A DNA stretch of 21,276 nt. It comes from JBDREF01 sp043820045. Its GTDB lineage: Bacteria > Planctomycetota > Phycisphaerae > Sedimentisphaerales > Anaerobacaceae. Made by a program: the position numbers and the translations under genes. The notes beneath the pieces are model-generated. The model did no database searches and had not been told where the DNA came from. It saw only the letters and a list, made by a program, of their open reading frames with translations. Where the stretch lies: assembly GCA_043820045.1 (NCBI GenBank), contig JBDREF010000392.1, positions 1 through 21,276 on the forward strand, read 5' to 3'. Positions within the stretch are counted from its first letter, which is position 1; each line of letters opens with the position of its first letter. Below, one piece after another: positions 8,810-16,484 of this stretch.

Positions 8810-10029
8810 GGCTCGACTTTCGTATCTTTTTTCACAGCAGAGTTGCCGACAAATACAGTATCTTTGTCACGCCGCACCTGCCAGAGTTTTTCGGAGATTT
8901 CTGCAACCGGCGTAGGATCTTCCGGCAGAAATATCAGACGGAAGAAGGTGCCGCGCGAAGACAGCAGCAACTCCTGGTTGGCCTGGTCGTATTTCCATCT
9001 CCATATACTCAGCCTCCAGGGCTCGACAATCCTGCCCAACTTCTTGTCCCATTCCCCGCCAATGTCGCCGAAATTGGTCGGTGCGAATCTGCGGCGGAGG
9101 TTGACAAGTGTCAGTACCTCACGGCCGTCCGCGCTTTTCATGACGCCAAGGAGCTTCTTGTCATTGTAAAAATCACGCTGGCGATTGACGTAGTCCTGCG
9201 CCAGGGCGACGAGTTTTTTGTCCCCTGCTTCGGGCCAACCGACCAGATACTTGTCGCCTTTCTTTACTGCCAGATAGAAGTCTTCACCAAAAGCCGATTT
9301 GACGATGAAAGTGTCCTGGTCGTCGCCTCGTTCGGTTGGCACCGGAGTGAGCGAATCCCGCGTCACTGCCTGCATAAGGTCATTCGGCCCGAAGGTCATG
9401 TCAGTGAATTTGACGGTGACGTCCCCTGCAATTTCTTTCCCCTCGTCCAGCATTTTGATTTTTGTTACATAGACCAAATCATCCAGCTTCGTGCCCTTCT
9501 CACCCCGGTCTTTGTTGCGTAGAATAATCCTGTGTGTTTTTTCTTCGGTCTCGATATAGATCGTGACACTATAGAGGTACCCTTCGAGTGTTTCGCCGCT
9601 GCTGAAAATCACCGTGGAAGTGAGGTACCTCAGCGGATAGGTTTCGCCCCAGAAGGCCTTCTGGGCCGGCGTATAATCGGCGACCGCCGTCTTTTCGTCA
9701 TATTTTGTCTCTTCCGTAAACTTCCAGTCCTGGCGCATTTCCTCCCTGTTGGGATAGAAACGCATTTCTCTAATCGGCTCGAAAGTGAACTGCCGAACCT
9801 TGCCGTACTGAACATCCTCGCCCGTGACCATATCCGTGGTCTTGAGCACGCCGCCCTCGGGGACGTTCAACTTAAATTTTCTTCCCGAAGTCAGGGCAAT
9901 CCTGCCTGTCAGGACTTTGCCGTCGGAGAAGTATACGGCCGCCTTTCGCGGCGCCGCCTGAGCGGACGCCGGCAGCATCAGAACCATCAGAAGTCTGACC
10001 GCAACAGCAACTATATCATTCATGGTCAT
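8806..10029 (-). CDS. Unknown exported protein of the MoxR/VWA operon
   Basis: The open frame extends to a GTG at 10080, but that would run through the end of the preceding gene. The ATG ending at 10029 (or the one ending at 10023, two codons on) gives a classical signal peptide, MTMNDIVAVAVRLLMVLMLP followed by ASAQAAP, and a 17-nt gap, so I choose it; the product is about 407 residues. The mature protein is soluble, charged and beta-rich. It opens with a short motif that repeats loosely further on (YFSDGKVLTGRIAL near the N-terminus and IFSSGETLEGYLYSV about 130 residues later), which suggests two related small beta modules. I do not recognise a named domain. Its stop overlaps the next start by 4 nt. 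The context points to a periplasmic part of the same envelope system. Confidence 0.72.
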   Translation of the reverse strand: MTMNDIVAVAVRLLMVLMLPASAQAAPRKAAVYFSDGKVLTGRIALTSGRKFKLNVPEGGVLKTTDMVTGEDVQYGKVRQFTFEPIREMRFYPNREEMRQDWKFTEETKYDEKTAVADYTPAQKAFWGETYPLRYLTSTVIFSSGETLEGYLYSVTIYIETEEKTHRIILRNKDRGEKGTKLDDLVYVTKIKMLDEGKEIAGDVTVKFTDMTFGPNDLMQAVTRDSLTPVPTERGDDQDTFIVKSAFGEDFYLAVKKGDKYLVGWPEAGDKKLVALAQDYVNRQRDFYNDKKLLGVMKSADGREVLTLVNLRRRFAPTNFGDIGGEWDKKLGRIVEPWRLSIWRWKYDQANQELLLSSRGTFFRLIFLPEDPTPVAEISEKLWQVRRDKDTVFVGNSAVKKDTKVEP

Positions 10030-10046
10030 CGCATTCAAACCCGTGA

Positions 10047-12251
10047 CTATAAAAGATTCATTTTTCGGCGAATTACCCACTCCAGAATCAGAATACCGAC
10101 AAAGAGAATAATATAAATATAATTGTCCTCTATAAGCGGAATTTCCATGCTCACTACCCTGCTGAGAATCTGGCTTCGCAGAGTTCCGACCAGGCTTTCG
10201 AATTCGGACTCCGGAAAATACCTGCCGCCGGCCTGGGCGGCCAGGCTGCTGAGAAAAGCATGGTCCACCTCCAGGTTAGCCCCTTCGTTCAAGCGCGTCC
10301 CGACGGCAATCGTCTTCTGATAAGACTCCAGCGGCTGCTCGCCAACGAAGGACTCCAATTCAAAAAGGTATCTGGCGCTTCTGGCAAAATTCATCTGGGC
10401 CGTAAACGTATTCTCGCGCCCCATCATCGGCTCGACCGATATCGGTGTTGATTTTCCCTCGACGTCCATCTTGGCCGCCAGTCGCAACTGGTCCGCATCG
10501 TAACGGCCTGCAACACGGATAGTAGCTACGGCACTTTCGCCCGGATTGTATTGCTCCTGGTCCCACTTGACGGCCAGAAAACGCCGGCCTTCCTCCCAGC
10601 CTGTCATGTTCTTCACCGTATGCCGCCAGAAGTAGCCGTATGCGTCCCGAAGCGAATCGGAAGCACGGCACCATTTCCAGAGCGTATTGGTGGCAATCGC
10701 CATCGTTTGTCCCTGGCCGTAGCGCTGCATCGCAACCAGCGGCACGGCCCTGCCGGCGACCGAAACTTCAAGCAACGTCACAGCGCCGTCCTTGAGAGGC
10801 CCCTCGACGTTCACGCTTTCTACAGATACAGAGTCCAATTGCGAGACGATTTTCGCAGTTTCTTCGATAAGACTGTTGTTCAAAGCCGCCGCCGGAACGC
10901 TCACACCGAACTGGCCCACCTGAAACGCCGATTGAGAATTGCTTATCCGCCAGGGAAAAAGCGGCTCGATTATAGTTCGGCCGTACCCTCCGCTGCCGAA
11001 CGAATTCTCGCCGCCCAGGAATACCACCGAGCCTCCGTCTCTGACATATTCCAGCAACGCCTGCAACTGGTCCTGGCGCCACTGCGAGACGCCGAAAGAT
11101 CCGACAATCACACATTTGTAGAGGTCGAGCACCGCCTTTGAGGCCGGAAAGCCCGCTTCGAGCTGCTCGTCGCCCTTCTGCCGGCTGCCCTGAACTACAA
11201 ATCGCTGCTCGCTGAGGCGAAACAGAGCCGTCAATTCCACCGAAGGATCGCGGGTAAGCTCCTTGCGTATCATGCTGAAATCCCACCCAAGCTCCTGGGC
11301 AAAGAACAACACATGCAGTGTGTCCGTGCGCACTTCCACGCTGAAGTTTCGAGTGTTGTTCAGGCTTGAAATCTCGCCGGGCATGTTTTGAACATTTATG
11401 CGATATTCCTTCGTCCCTGGTTCCGGCGGAGCATGAAGAGAAAACTTGGCGCGTGCTCTCGAACTATCCAGACGCACAAACTCCGAACCGAGCAACTGCC
11501 ACTGGTCCTGCTGTCTTTCTTCGAGCCGGACCTGGGCAACGGGGGCCTCTGAGGCAACATCCTTCGAAGCAAAACGCGCGAGTATATCGGCGGTGACGTC
11601 GAAGTTGCTGCCCTGCTCGACTATCGTCGGCGCGGTCACTTCGCTTATCGACAAATCGTTCCATGAATCCGGCGAGCTTCCGACGCCGGTTATGTAAAGC
11701 GGCACATCCGGGGGTCTCGGACTTCGGATCAATTCGTCCCCGCCGTCAGTAAGCAAAACCGCCGCCGTATAGTTCGATCTATCCGCACCATCGGCTATCG
11801 TAACGAGACATTTGCCCAAATCAGTGCCTCGGATTTGCTCGGGGTCTCGGTTGTTGTCTTTGGCACTGCGCACATCCATGTCAAAATGCAATGTCTCGAA
11901 ATCGATGAAAGAACGCAGCTCTTCGCTGAGATTTTGAGACAGCCTCTCTGCCCTCCGGGACCGGCTTGCTCCCGGTTCGTCCTGGCAGTCCATGGATGAG
12001 GAGTCATCGACCAGAACCATGATCTTTTTGTCCCTTTTTGGTCTCTGAATTACGCTTCGAACCGGATCAAAATAAGCCAAGATTATCAGCAGCACTATCA
12101 GGACTTTCGGCAGCAGCAGGAGCACGGTCTGCCTCAACGAACGGCTTGTCCTTTGCCGCCGGAAGAGAATTATCAGCCACACGGCCATAATCAAAATCAG
12201 CGCTGCGGCCAGTACGGGATTAAGATGAGTGCGCCATCGAAGCACTTCCAT
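10047..12251 (-). CDS. VWA membrane protein with amidotransferase-like domain
   Basis: A 734-residue membrane protein. Two N-terminal helices (about 13-30 and 43-60) are followed by a von Willebrand A domain with the MIDAS sequence VDDSSSMD (Asp82, Ser84, Ser86), a Thr in RGTDLG (about 141-146) and VLLTDGGDE (165-173). A beta-sandwich follows. Then comes a class I glutamine-amidotransferase-like fold (about 310-440) with LLEYVRDGGSVVFLGG, but no catalytic cysteine in a G-x-C-x-G nucleophile elbow, so it is probably a binding module. A last hydrophobic helix near 711-729 (IYIILFVGILILEWV) anchors the C-terminus. Its ATG shares one base with the stop of the upstream gene (TGATG). VWA proteins next to MoxR and DUF58 usually bind a metal-dependent protein partner at the membrane. 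The target is unknown. Confidence 0.87.
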   Translation of the reverse strand: MEVLRWRTHLNPVLAAALILIMAVWLIILFRRQRTSRSLRQTVLLLLPKVLIVLLIILAYFDPVRSVIQRPKRDKKIMVLVDDSSSMDCQDEPGASRSRRAERLSQNLSEELRSFIDFETLHFDMDVRSAKDNNRDPEQIRGTDLGKCLVTIADGADRSNYTAAVLLTDGGDELIRSPRPPDVPLYITGVGSSPDSWNDLSISEVTAPTIVEQGSNFDVTADILARFASKDVASEAPVAQVRLEERQQDQWQLLGSEFVRLDSSRARAKFSLHAPPEPGTKEYRINVQNMPGEISSLNNTRNFSVEVRTDTLHVLFFAQELGWDFSMIRKELTRDPSVELTALFRLSEQRFVVQGSRQKGDEQLEAGFPASKAVLDLYKCVIVGSFGVSQWRQDQLQALLEYVRDGGSVVFLGGENSFGSGGYGRTIIEPLFPWRISNSQSAFQVGQFGVSVPAAALNNSLIEETAKIVSQLDSVSVESVNVEGPLKDGAVTLLEVSVAGRAVPLVAMQRYGQGQTMAIATNTLWKWCRASDSLRDAYGYFWRHTVKNMTGWEEGRRFLAVKWDQEQYNPGESAVATIRVAGRYDADQLRLAAKMDVEGKSTPISVEPMMGRENTFTAQMNFARSARYLFELESFVGEQPLESYQKTIAVGTRLNEGANLEVDHAFLSSLAAQAGGRYFPESEFESLVGTLRSQILSRVVSMEIPLIEDNYIYIILFVGILILEWVIRRKMNLL

Positions 12252-14404
12252 CAGCCCGCCCCCCCACTGACGGCAACCTGGCGCTGCGGCTGCCCGGCAG
12301 CCCCGCTCGCGCGTTCGCTCTGAGCCGCCGCACGCTTGCCTTTTGTCCGCTTTGTTTCTTCAGAGCGAGCCCGAACCGGATTGGCCAGCCAACCCTCCAC
12401 CAGCAGCGCCAAAGTAGCTAACAAAACAAGAGGCAGGAAAAGCTCGAACGTTCTGCTCCGGCCGTAATGGAACTTGTCCATATCTTCCGCCGGGTCATAG
12501 TCCATAACCTCGTGTGTTACCTTCTGTAAAGCAGGAACCTGCGAACCCTGCACGAAATTCCGGATGCCTTCGCTCTCTGACGAACGCACCGAGATGCAAT
12601 ACTCCTTGTCAGGGGTATTGACCATATAGATACCCGCTTTGGGAAACGCCGGCATCTCACTCGCCCGGCCTTGCCAGGTGACCTCTTGATCCAAAACAGA
12701 ACGAACCTCGACTTGCTGCACACCTGCATCGATACCCCGCGGCTGCTCTCCGGCTACCAGTGAGACCATCGAATCTTCTTCAAAGGGCGTCCCTCCGGTG
12801 GCAATACTCTGCGTCATAACGACGATAAGCCCCGTCAAGGGCAGGCTGTTCCATCGCGGGTCAAACGCCGTACCGCTGACATAAATGTTTCCCTCATCGA
12901 GGCTCTTGTGGGCAAATATCACGTTTTCGAAATCAGTTCCCAGAATCGGGGCAAACTCCTGCGACAACTCCAGCGGGTAAAAGCTGAAAACGCTTATGTT
13001 GTCAAGCGAAACGGATTCCGCCGCTTCGAGAATCCGATTCCAAAAATCGCTCTTTCTATCCAGCACCTGCATCTTCGTTCCGCGCGGCTGCGAGATGCGG
13101 GTTTTGGTATCGGCCCCGAGCCAGGCCGGAGGCTGCCCCTTCGCACTGCCCCTCCGCAGCGACGGGACAATCAGCAGATTGCCGCCGCCTTCCACGTATT
13201 CTCGCAGCGCAGTGAAGTCCGTACCGGCCTGCCTCATTTCTTCCCACGTCGCGACAACGAGAATCGGTTTTTCGCCGTTTGCCTCAAGCCCCTGGCTCAA
13301 CCGGCCAAATTTCGAGGTCATACCGGTAAACTGTCCGTACTTGTCCGGCGACACGGCCGTCGGCAGCACGCCGAATTCATCTTGCGAACCGCTGAACAAA
13401 ACAGCGGCCGTTTGTCCGCAGAATACTCCAATCCCAGCCTCGTTATCCGCGGAAAATCCGTCCCCTTCGATCCACGTCCTCAGCCAGTGATACCCCGAAG
13501 CATCCGGATTTATTGCGACTTCGACCACCTGGTTTCTGCCCGGTTCGAGCACTATTTTTTGCGTGTTCTTATTGTCCTGATTATCGACGGAATTGAGCCG
13601 AATATTTGCTGTCGCCTCCGAGTTATTCGTGCAGACAACGCCGATTTTCAACTGGTGCCTGGGCAGTATTTTCCGGCGGGGAAGTTGTATCGAGCTTATA
13701 GCCACATTTGCCTGCCTACCGCCGCCGGAGCCTACCCTGTGGAAATATACATTTATCCCTGCGTCCGCCGGCACCGACTGCAACGCATCATTAGCCCACT
13801 CGGATTCCTGCATGTCGCTGAACACGTGAACGACGCCGCCGCGAGCAGAATCTGCCGCAAGGAGCTTGAAAGCCCTTGCCAACGCATGTTGGGCGTCACC
13901 CGTAGCGTTGGTCGGCGATATCTTGTCCAGCGACGACAGCAGGGATTCCCTGTCGGACGTCAACGAATTGCCAAACGTTACGGCCGAATCTTCAACAAGT
14001 GTCACGGCATTCATCAGGGCGCTTTCGCCGAGTGAAGAGATAAGTCTTTTGGCTCCATCTACGGCTAATTCCAGCTTGGTCTTGTCGTCGCCGGCGGTCT
14101 CGCTCATCGAGCCGGAATTGTCAACCACGGCGACCACCGAAATTTTGCCTCCCATCTGTACATCGCTTTGGAATTTCGGCCGGGACAGAGCCAGCAGGAC
14201 AAATGCTATCAGCAACACGCGCATCAGCAGCAGCAAAAACTGCTGAATCTTGCGCCGGGAATTAAGTCTCGGATCCATCCGATGGAAGAACATCAACGTC
14301 GGAAAAAGGACCTGGCGCTTCTTCTGCTTGAAGAAAAGATGAAAGATGACCGGCAGGGCCGCAGCAGGCAGAAGAAAAAGAAAAATAGGAGCAGAGAAAA
14401 TCAT
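12251..14404 (-). CDS. BatA-like VWA membrane protein
   Basis: A 717-residue protein with the aerotolerance-regulator (BatA) N-terminal region: a first membrane helix at the extreme N-terminus (SAPIFLFLLPAAALPVIFHL), the cytoplasmic RQVLFPTLMFF segment, and a second helix (about 56-74) ending in LALSRPKF. A VWA domain follows with a complete MIDAS motif DNSGSM (Asp95, Ser97, Ser99). The middle contains an amidotransferase-like segment with LREYVEGGGNLLIVPS. A helix near the C-terminus (FLPLVLLATLALLVEGWLA) precedes a basic, low-complexity tail. Its start overlaps the DUF58 stop by 4 nt. BatA-type proteins partner with MoxR ATPases and DUF58 proteins. In Bacteroides and Leptospira, Bat proteins were linked to aerotolerance or stress resistance, but the direct function is unsettled, so I give no gene symbol. 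Confidence 0.9.
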   Translation of the reverse strand: MIFSAPIFLFLLPAAALPVIFHLFFKQKKRQVLFPTLMFFHRMDPRLNSRRKIQQFLLLLMRVLLIAFVLLALSRPKFQSDVQMGGKISVVAVVDNSGSMSETAGDDKTKLELAVDGAKRLISSLGESALMNAVTLVEDSAVTFGNSLTSDRESLLSSLDKISPTNATGDAQHALARAFKLLAADSARGGVVHVFSDMQESEWANDALQSVPADAGINVYFHRVGSGGGRQANVAISSIQLPRRKILPRHQLKIGVVCTNNSEATANIRLNSVDNQDNKNTQKIVLEPGRNQVVEVAINPDASGYHWLRTWIEGDGFSADNEAGIGVFCGQTAAVLFSGSQDEFGVLPTAVSPDKYGQFTGMTSKFGRLSQGLEANGEKPILVVATWEEMRQAGTDFTALREYVEGGGNLLIVPSLRRGSAKGQPPAWLGADTKTRISQPRGTKMQVLDRKSDFWNRILEAAESVSLDNISVFSFYPLELSQEFAPILGTDFENVIFAHKSLDEGNIYVSGTAFDPRWNSLPLTGLIVVMTQSIATGGTPFEEDSMVSLVAGEQPRGIDAGVQQVEVRSVLDQEVTWQGRASEMPAFPKAGIYMVNTPDKEYCISVRSSESEGIRNFVQGSQVPALQKVTHEVMDYDPAEDMDKFHYGRSRTFELFLPLVLLATLALLVEGWLANPVRARSEETKRTKGKRAAAQSERASGAAGQPQRQVAVSGGAG

Positions 14405-15291
14405 CCGATTTTCCTCCTCTGCAAAATAGCGTCGTAAACATCCATGCCGGTATCGGCAAAGATGTAATCCGCACGAATCTTCTGGCAGCCGGTCCGGAGT
14501 TGTTCGAGATACTCTCGCAACTGCCTCAGATAACTTTCCTTGATCCGCCCGAAATCCACCGTCAGCTTGCCCTGCTGTTCCATCGATACGACCTCGACCA
14601 ATCCCGACAGCGGCATATTCAGCTCGGTTGGGTCCATAATATGAAACAACGTGACCTCTTTGCCGTCGTGATACAGATGGTTGATGCCCCTGATGATCTT
14701 TTCTGGCTCCTCAAGAAAATCGGAGATGATAATCACCAGCGCCCTGCCTTTGATCAGCTCGGCGGCGTTGTGCAGCGTCGCCTCGATGTCGCCCTCTTTA
14801 CCCAATTCGATGTTCTCAAGGCCCTGCAGCATCGGTTTGAGCCTTGTGAAGGCGCCAGTCGGCTCATAGTAGTTGCGGATTTTGGTATCGAATGTAATCA
14901 ATGAAGAAGTGTCGCTCTGGTGCACCATTACATACAACATCGCGGCGGCGATATAGGAGCCGTATTCGATCTTGCTCATGGTCCCGGTGCCTTTGAAGCC
15001 CATGCTCCCGGAAATATCGAGCATGACGAAGCAGCGGATACTGACGTCCTCGTGAAAACGTCTGATTACATACCGGTCGCTGCGAGCGTAAACGGGCCAG
15101 TCAATCCGCGCAATGGGATCGCCCGGCATGTATTCGCGGTATTCGGCGAATTCGACCGACGAGCCGAAGGCCGGCGACCTGTGCAATCCCTGGTTGCTGC
15201 CGTCCATCGGCCTGCGCACACCGATTTCAATGCCGCGAAGGCGTTCAGCCATGCGAGCTGGAAGATAGCGATATTCGCCTGATTGACTCAT
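14401..15291 (-). CDS. DUF58 domain protein (VWA-like)
   Basis: A 296-residue soluble protein with the DUF58 hallmark FAEYREYMPGDPIARIDW (about 48-65), followed by a VWA-type MIDAS motif LDISGSM (Asp92, Ser94, Ser96). Length and lack of membrane segments fit the short DUF58 class encoded next to moxR. The start is supported by GGAGG (15297-15301) 5 nt upstream of the ATG. It lies 26 nt after the MoxR gene and overlaps the BatA-like gene by 4 nt. DUF58 proteins are taken to be cytoplasmic partners of MoxR ATPases that link them to membrane VWA proteins. The exact role is not known. Confidence 0.92.
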   Translation of the reverse strand: MSQSGEYRYLPARMAERLRGIEIGVRRPMDGSNQGLHRSPAFGSSVEFAEYREYMPGDPIARIDWPVYARSDRYVIRRFHEDVSIRCFVMLDISGSMGFKGTGTMSKIEYGSYIAAAMLYVMVHQSDTSSLITFDTKIRNYYEPTGAFTRLKPMLQGLENIELGKEGDIEATLHNAAELIKGRALVIIISDFLEEPEKIIRGINHLYHDGKEVTLFHIMDPTELNMPLSGLVEVVSMEQQGKLTVDFGRIKESYLRQLREYLEQLRTGCQKIRADYIFADTGMDVYDAILQRRKIG

Positions 15292-15317
15292 GGACTCCTC
15301 CAGCCGTCAACGCTGGT

Positions 15318-16472
15318 TCACTGCGACTCGGTAATCGTATCCAACAGTTGCGTAATCACCGCATCCGAATCAAGTCCCTCGCTGGCCGCGGCGAAATTGA
15401 GTATCACCCGGTGGCGCATGACCGGCAGAGCGTATTTGCGAATGTCGTCGCATGAAACGTTGAAGCGGCCGTTAAGGACGACGTGCGCTTTGGCGGATAA
15501 AAGTAATGATTGTCCCGCACGAGGTCCGCAGCCGAAGCGCACATATTTTTTGACGAAGTCGGGCACGTCCCCCTGCGGCCGCGTCGCGCGGCATAATCTC
15601 GCTGCATAGTTTGCCACGTGCTCGCTTACAGGCACCCGCCTGACCAGGTCCTGGAACATTGTCACTGACTTGGCATCAAGGATGCTCTTGAGCATCTCAC
15701 CATCGCCGCCGGTTGTCGTCAGCAGAATCTTCTGCTCCTGCTCAAGGTTCGGATAATCGACCTTTACCAACAGGATGAAGCGGTCAAGCTGTGCCTCGGG
15801 CAAAGGGTAAGTGCCTTCAAGCTCCAGAGGATTCTGGGTGGCGAGCACCAGAAACGGCGTGGGCAATTTATAGGTATTGCCGCCTGTTGTCACGTGGCGC
15901 TCCTGCATGGCTTCGAGCAGTGCCGCCTGCGTCTTGGGAGGCGTACGATTGATTTCATCGGCCAAAAGAACATTGGTGAAAATCGGCCCTTTGTGAAAAG
16001 TGAAGCGTCGCTGCCGGGTCTCGGGGTCATCCTCCAGGATGTTCGTACCCGTGATATCGGTGGGCATCAGGTCCGGAGTAAACTGAATCCGCTTAAAATC
16101 AAGATGCATTGTCTGAGCCAGACTGTGCACCATCAGTGTCTTCGCCAGACCCGGTACTCCCAACAGAAGGCAATGGCCTCCGGCGAAAAACGCGGCAAGT
16201 ACCTGCTCCAGAACCTCCGTCTGGCCTACGATGGCCTTTCCAACTTCCTTGAGTAAGGCGGCTTTGACTTTGGCCAGTTTTTCCACTGCTGCAAGTGCTT
16301 CATCGTCGGAGAACTCGACTCTCCGCGGCTGCCGTGTGTCGTCGGGTTCGGCGCCTATCTCAAAGTAGCACCCACATTTGCAGCGGGCCTTTTTCCCCGG
16401 CGAAACGTGGCTCATCTTATACGTCTTGCCACAATCCGGGCATTGAACGGTTGATGCAATTCCATCGGACAT
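15318..16472 (-). CDS. MoxR family AAA+ ATPase with N-terminal zinc-ribbon-like segment
   Basis: A 384-residue AAA+ ATPase. Residues about 77-370 form a standard MoxR core: VGQTEVLEQVLAAFFAGGH, Walker A GVPGLAKT (105-112), Walker B LLADEINR (169-176, Asp172 and Glu173), and sensor-region ATQNPLELEGTYPLPEAQLD. The unusual part is the first 40 residues, which carry CPDCG (Cys11, Cys14) and CKCGC (Cys31, Cys33, Cys35), a small zinc-ribbon-like finger that ordinary MoxR proteins of about 320-330 residues lack. MoxR ATPases act as chaperone-like activators with VWA partners, here most likely the DUF58 and two VWA membrane proteins encoded just downstream. The ATG is preceded by GGAG. It follows the DUF4159 gene after 12 nt. 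Confidence 0.94.
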   Translation of the reverse strand: MSDGIASTVQCPDCGKTYKMSHVSPGKKARCKCGCYFEIGAEPDDTRQPRRVEFSDDEALAAVEKLAKVKAALLKEVGKAIVGQTEVLEQVLAAFFAGGHCLLLGVPGLAKTLMVHSLAQTMHLDFKRIQFTPDLMPTDITGTNILEDDPETRQRRFTFHKGPIFTNVLLADEINRTPPKTQAALLEAMQERHVTTGGNTYKLPTPFLVLATQNPLELEGTYPLPEAQLDRFILLVKVDYPNLEQEQKILLTTTGGDGEMLKSILDAKSVTMFQDLVRRVPVSEHVANYAARLCRATRPQGDVPDFVKKYVRFGCGPRAGQSLLLSAKAHVVLNGRFNVSCDDIRKYALPVMRHRVILNFAAASEGLDSDAVITQLLDTITESQ

Positions 16473-16484
16473 AGAAACTCCACG

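Noticed and set aside
10030..10080. Longer N-terminus for the unknown exported protein (GTG at 10080)
   Set aside because: It would overlap the end of the VWA gene by more than 30 nt and push the signal peptide away from the N-terminus. The ATG at 10029 or 10023 is more natural.
12908..14035. A 375-codon plus-strand open frame opposite the BatA-like gene
   Set aside because: It is antisense to a protein with clear BatA and VWA motifs. Its translation is rich in Arg and His without recognisable structure.
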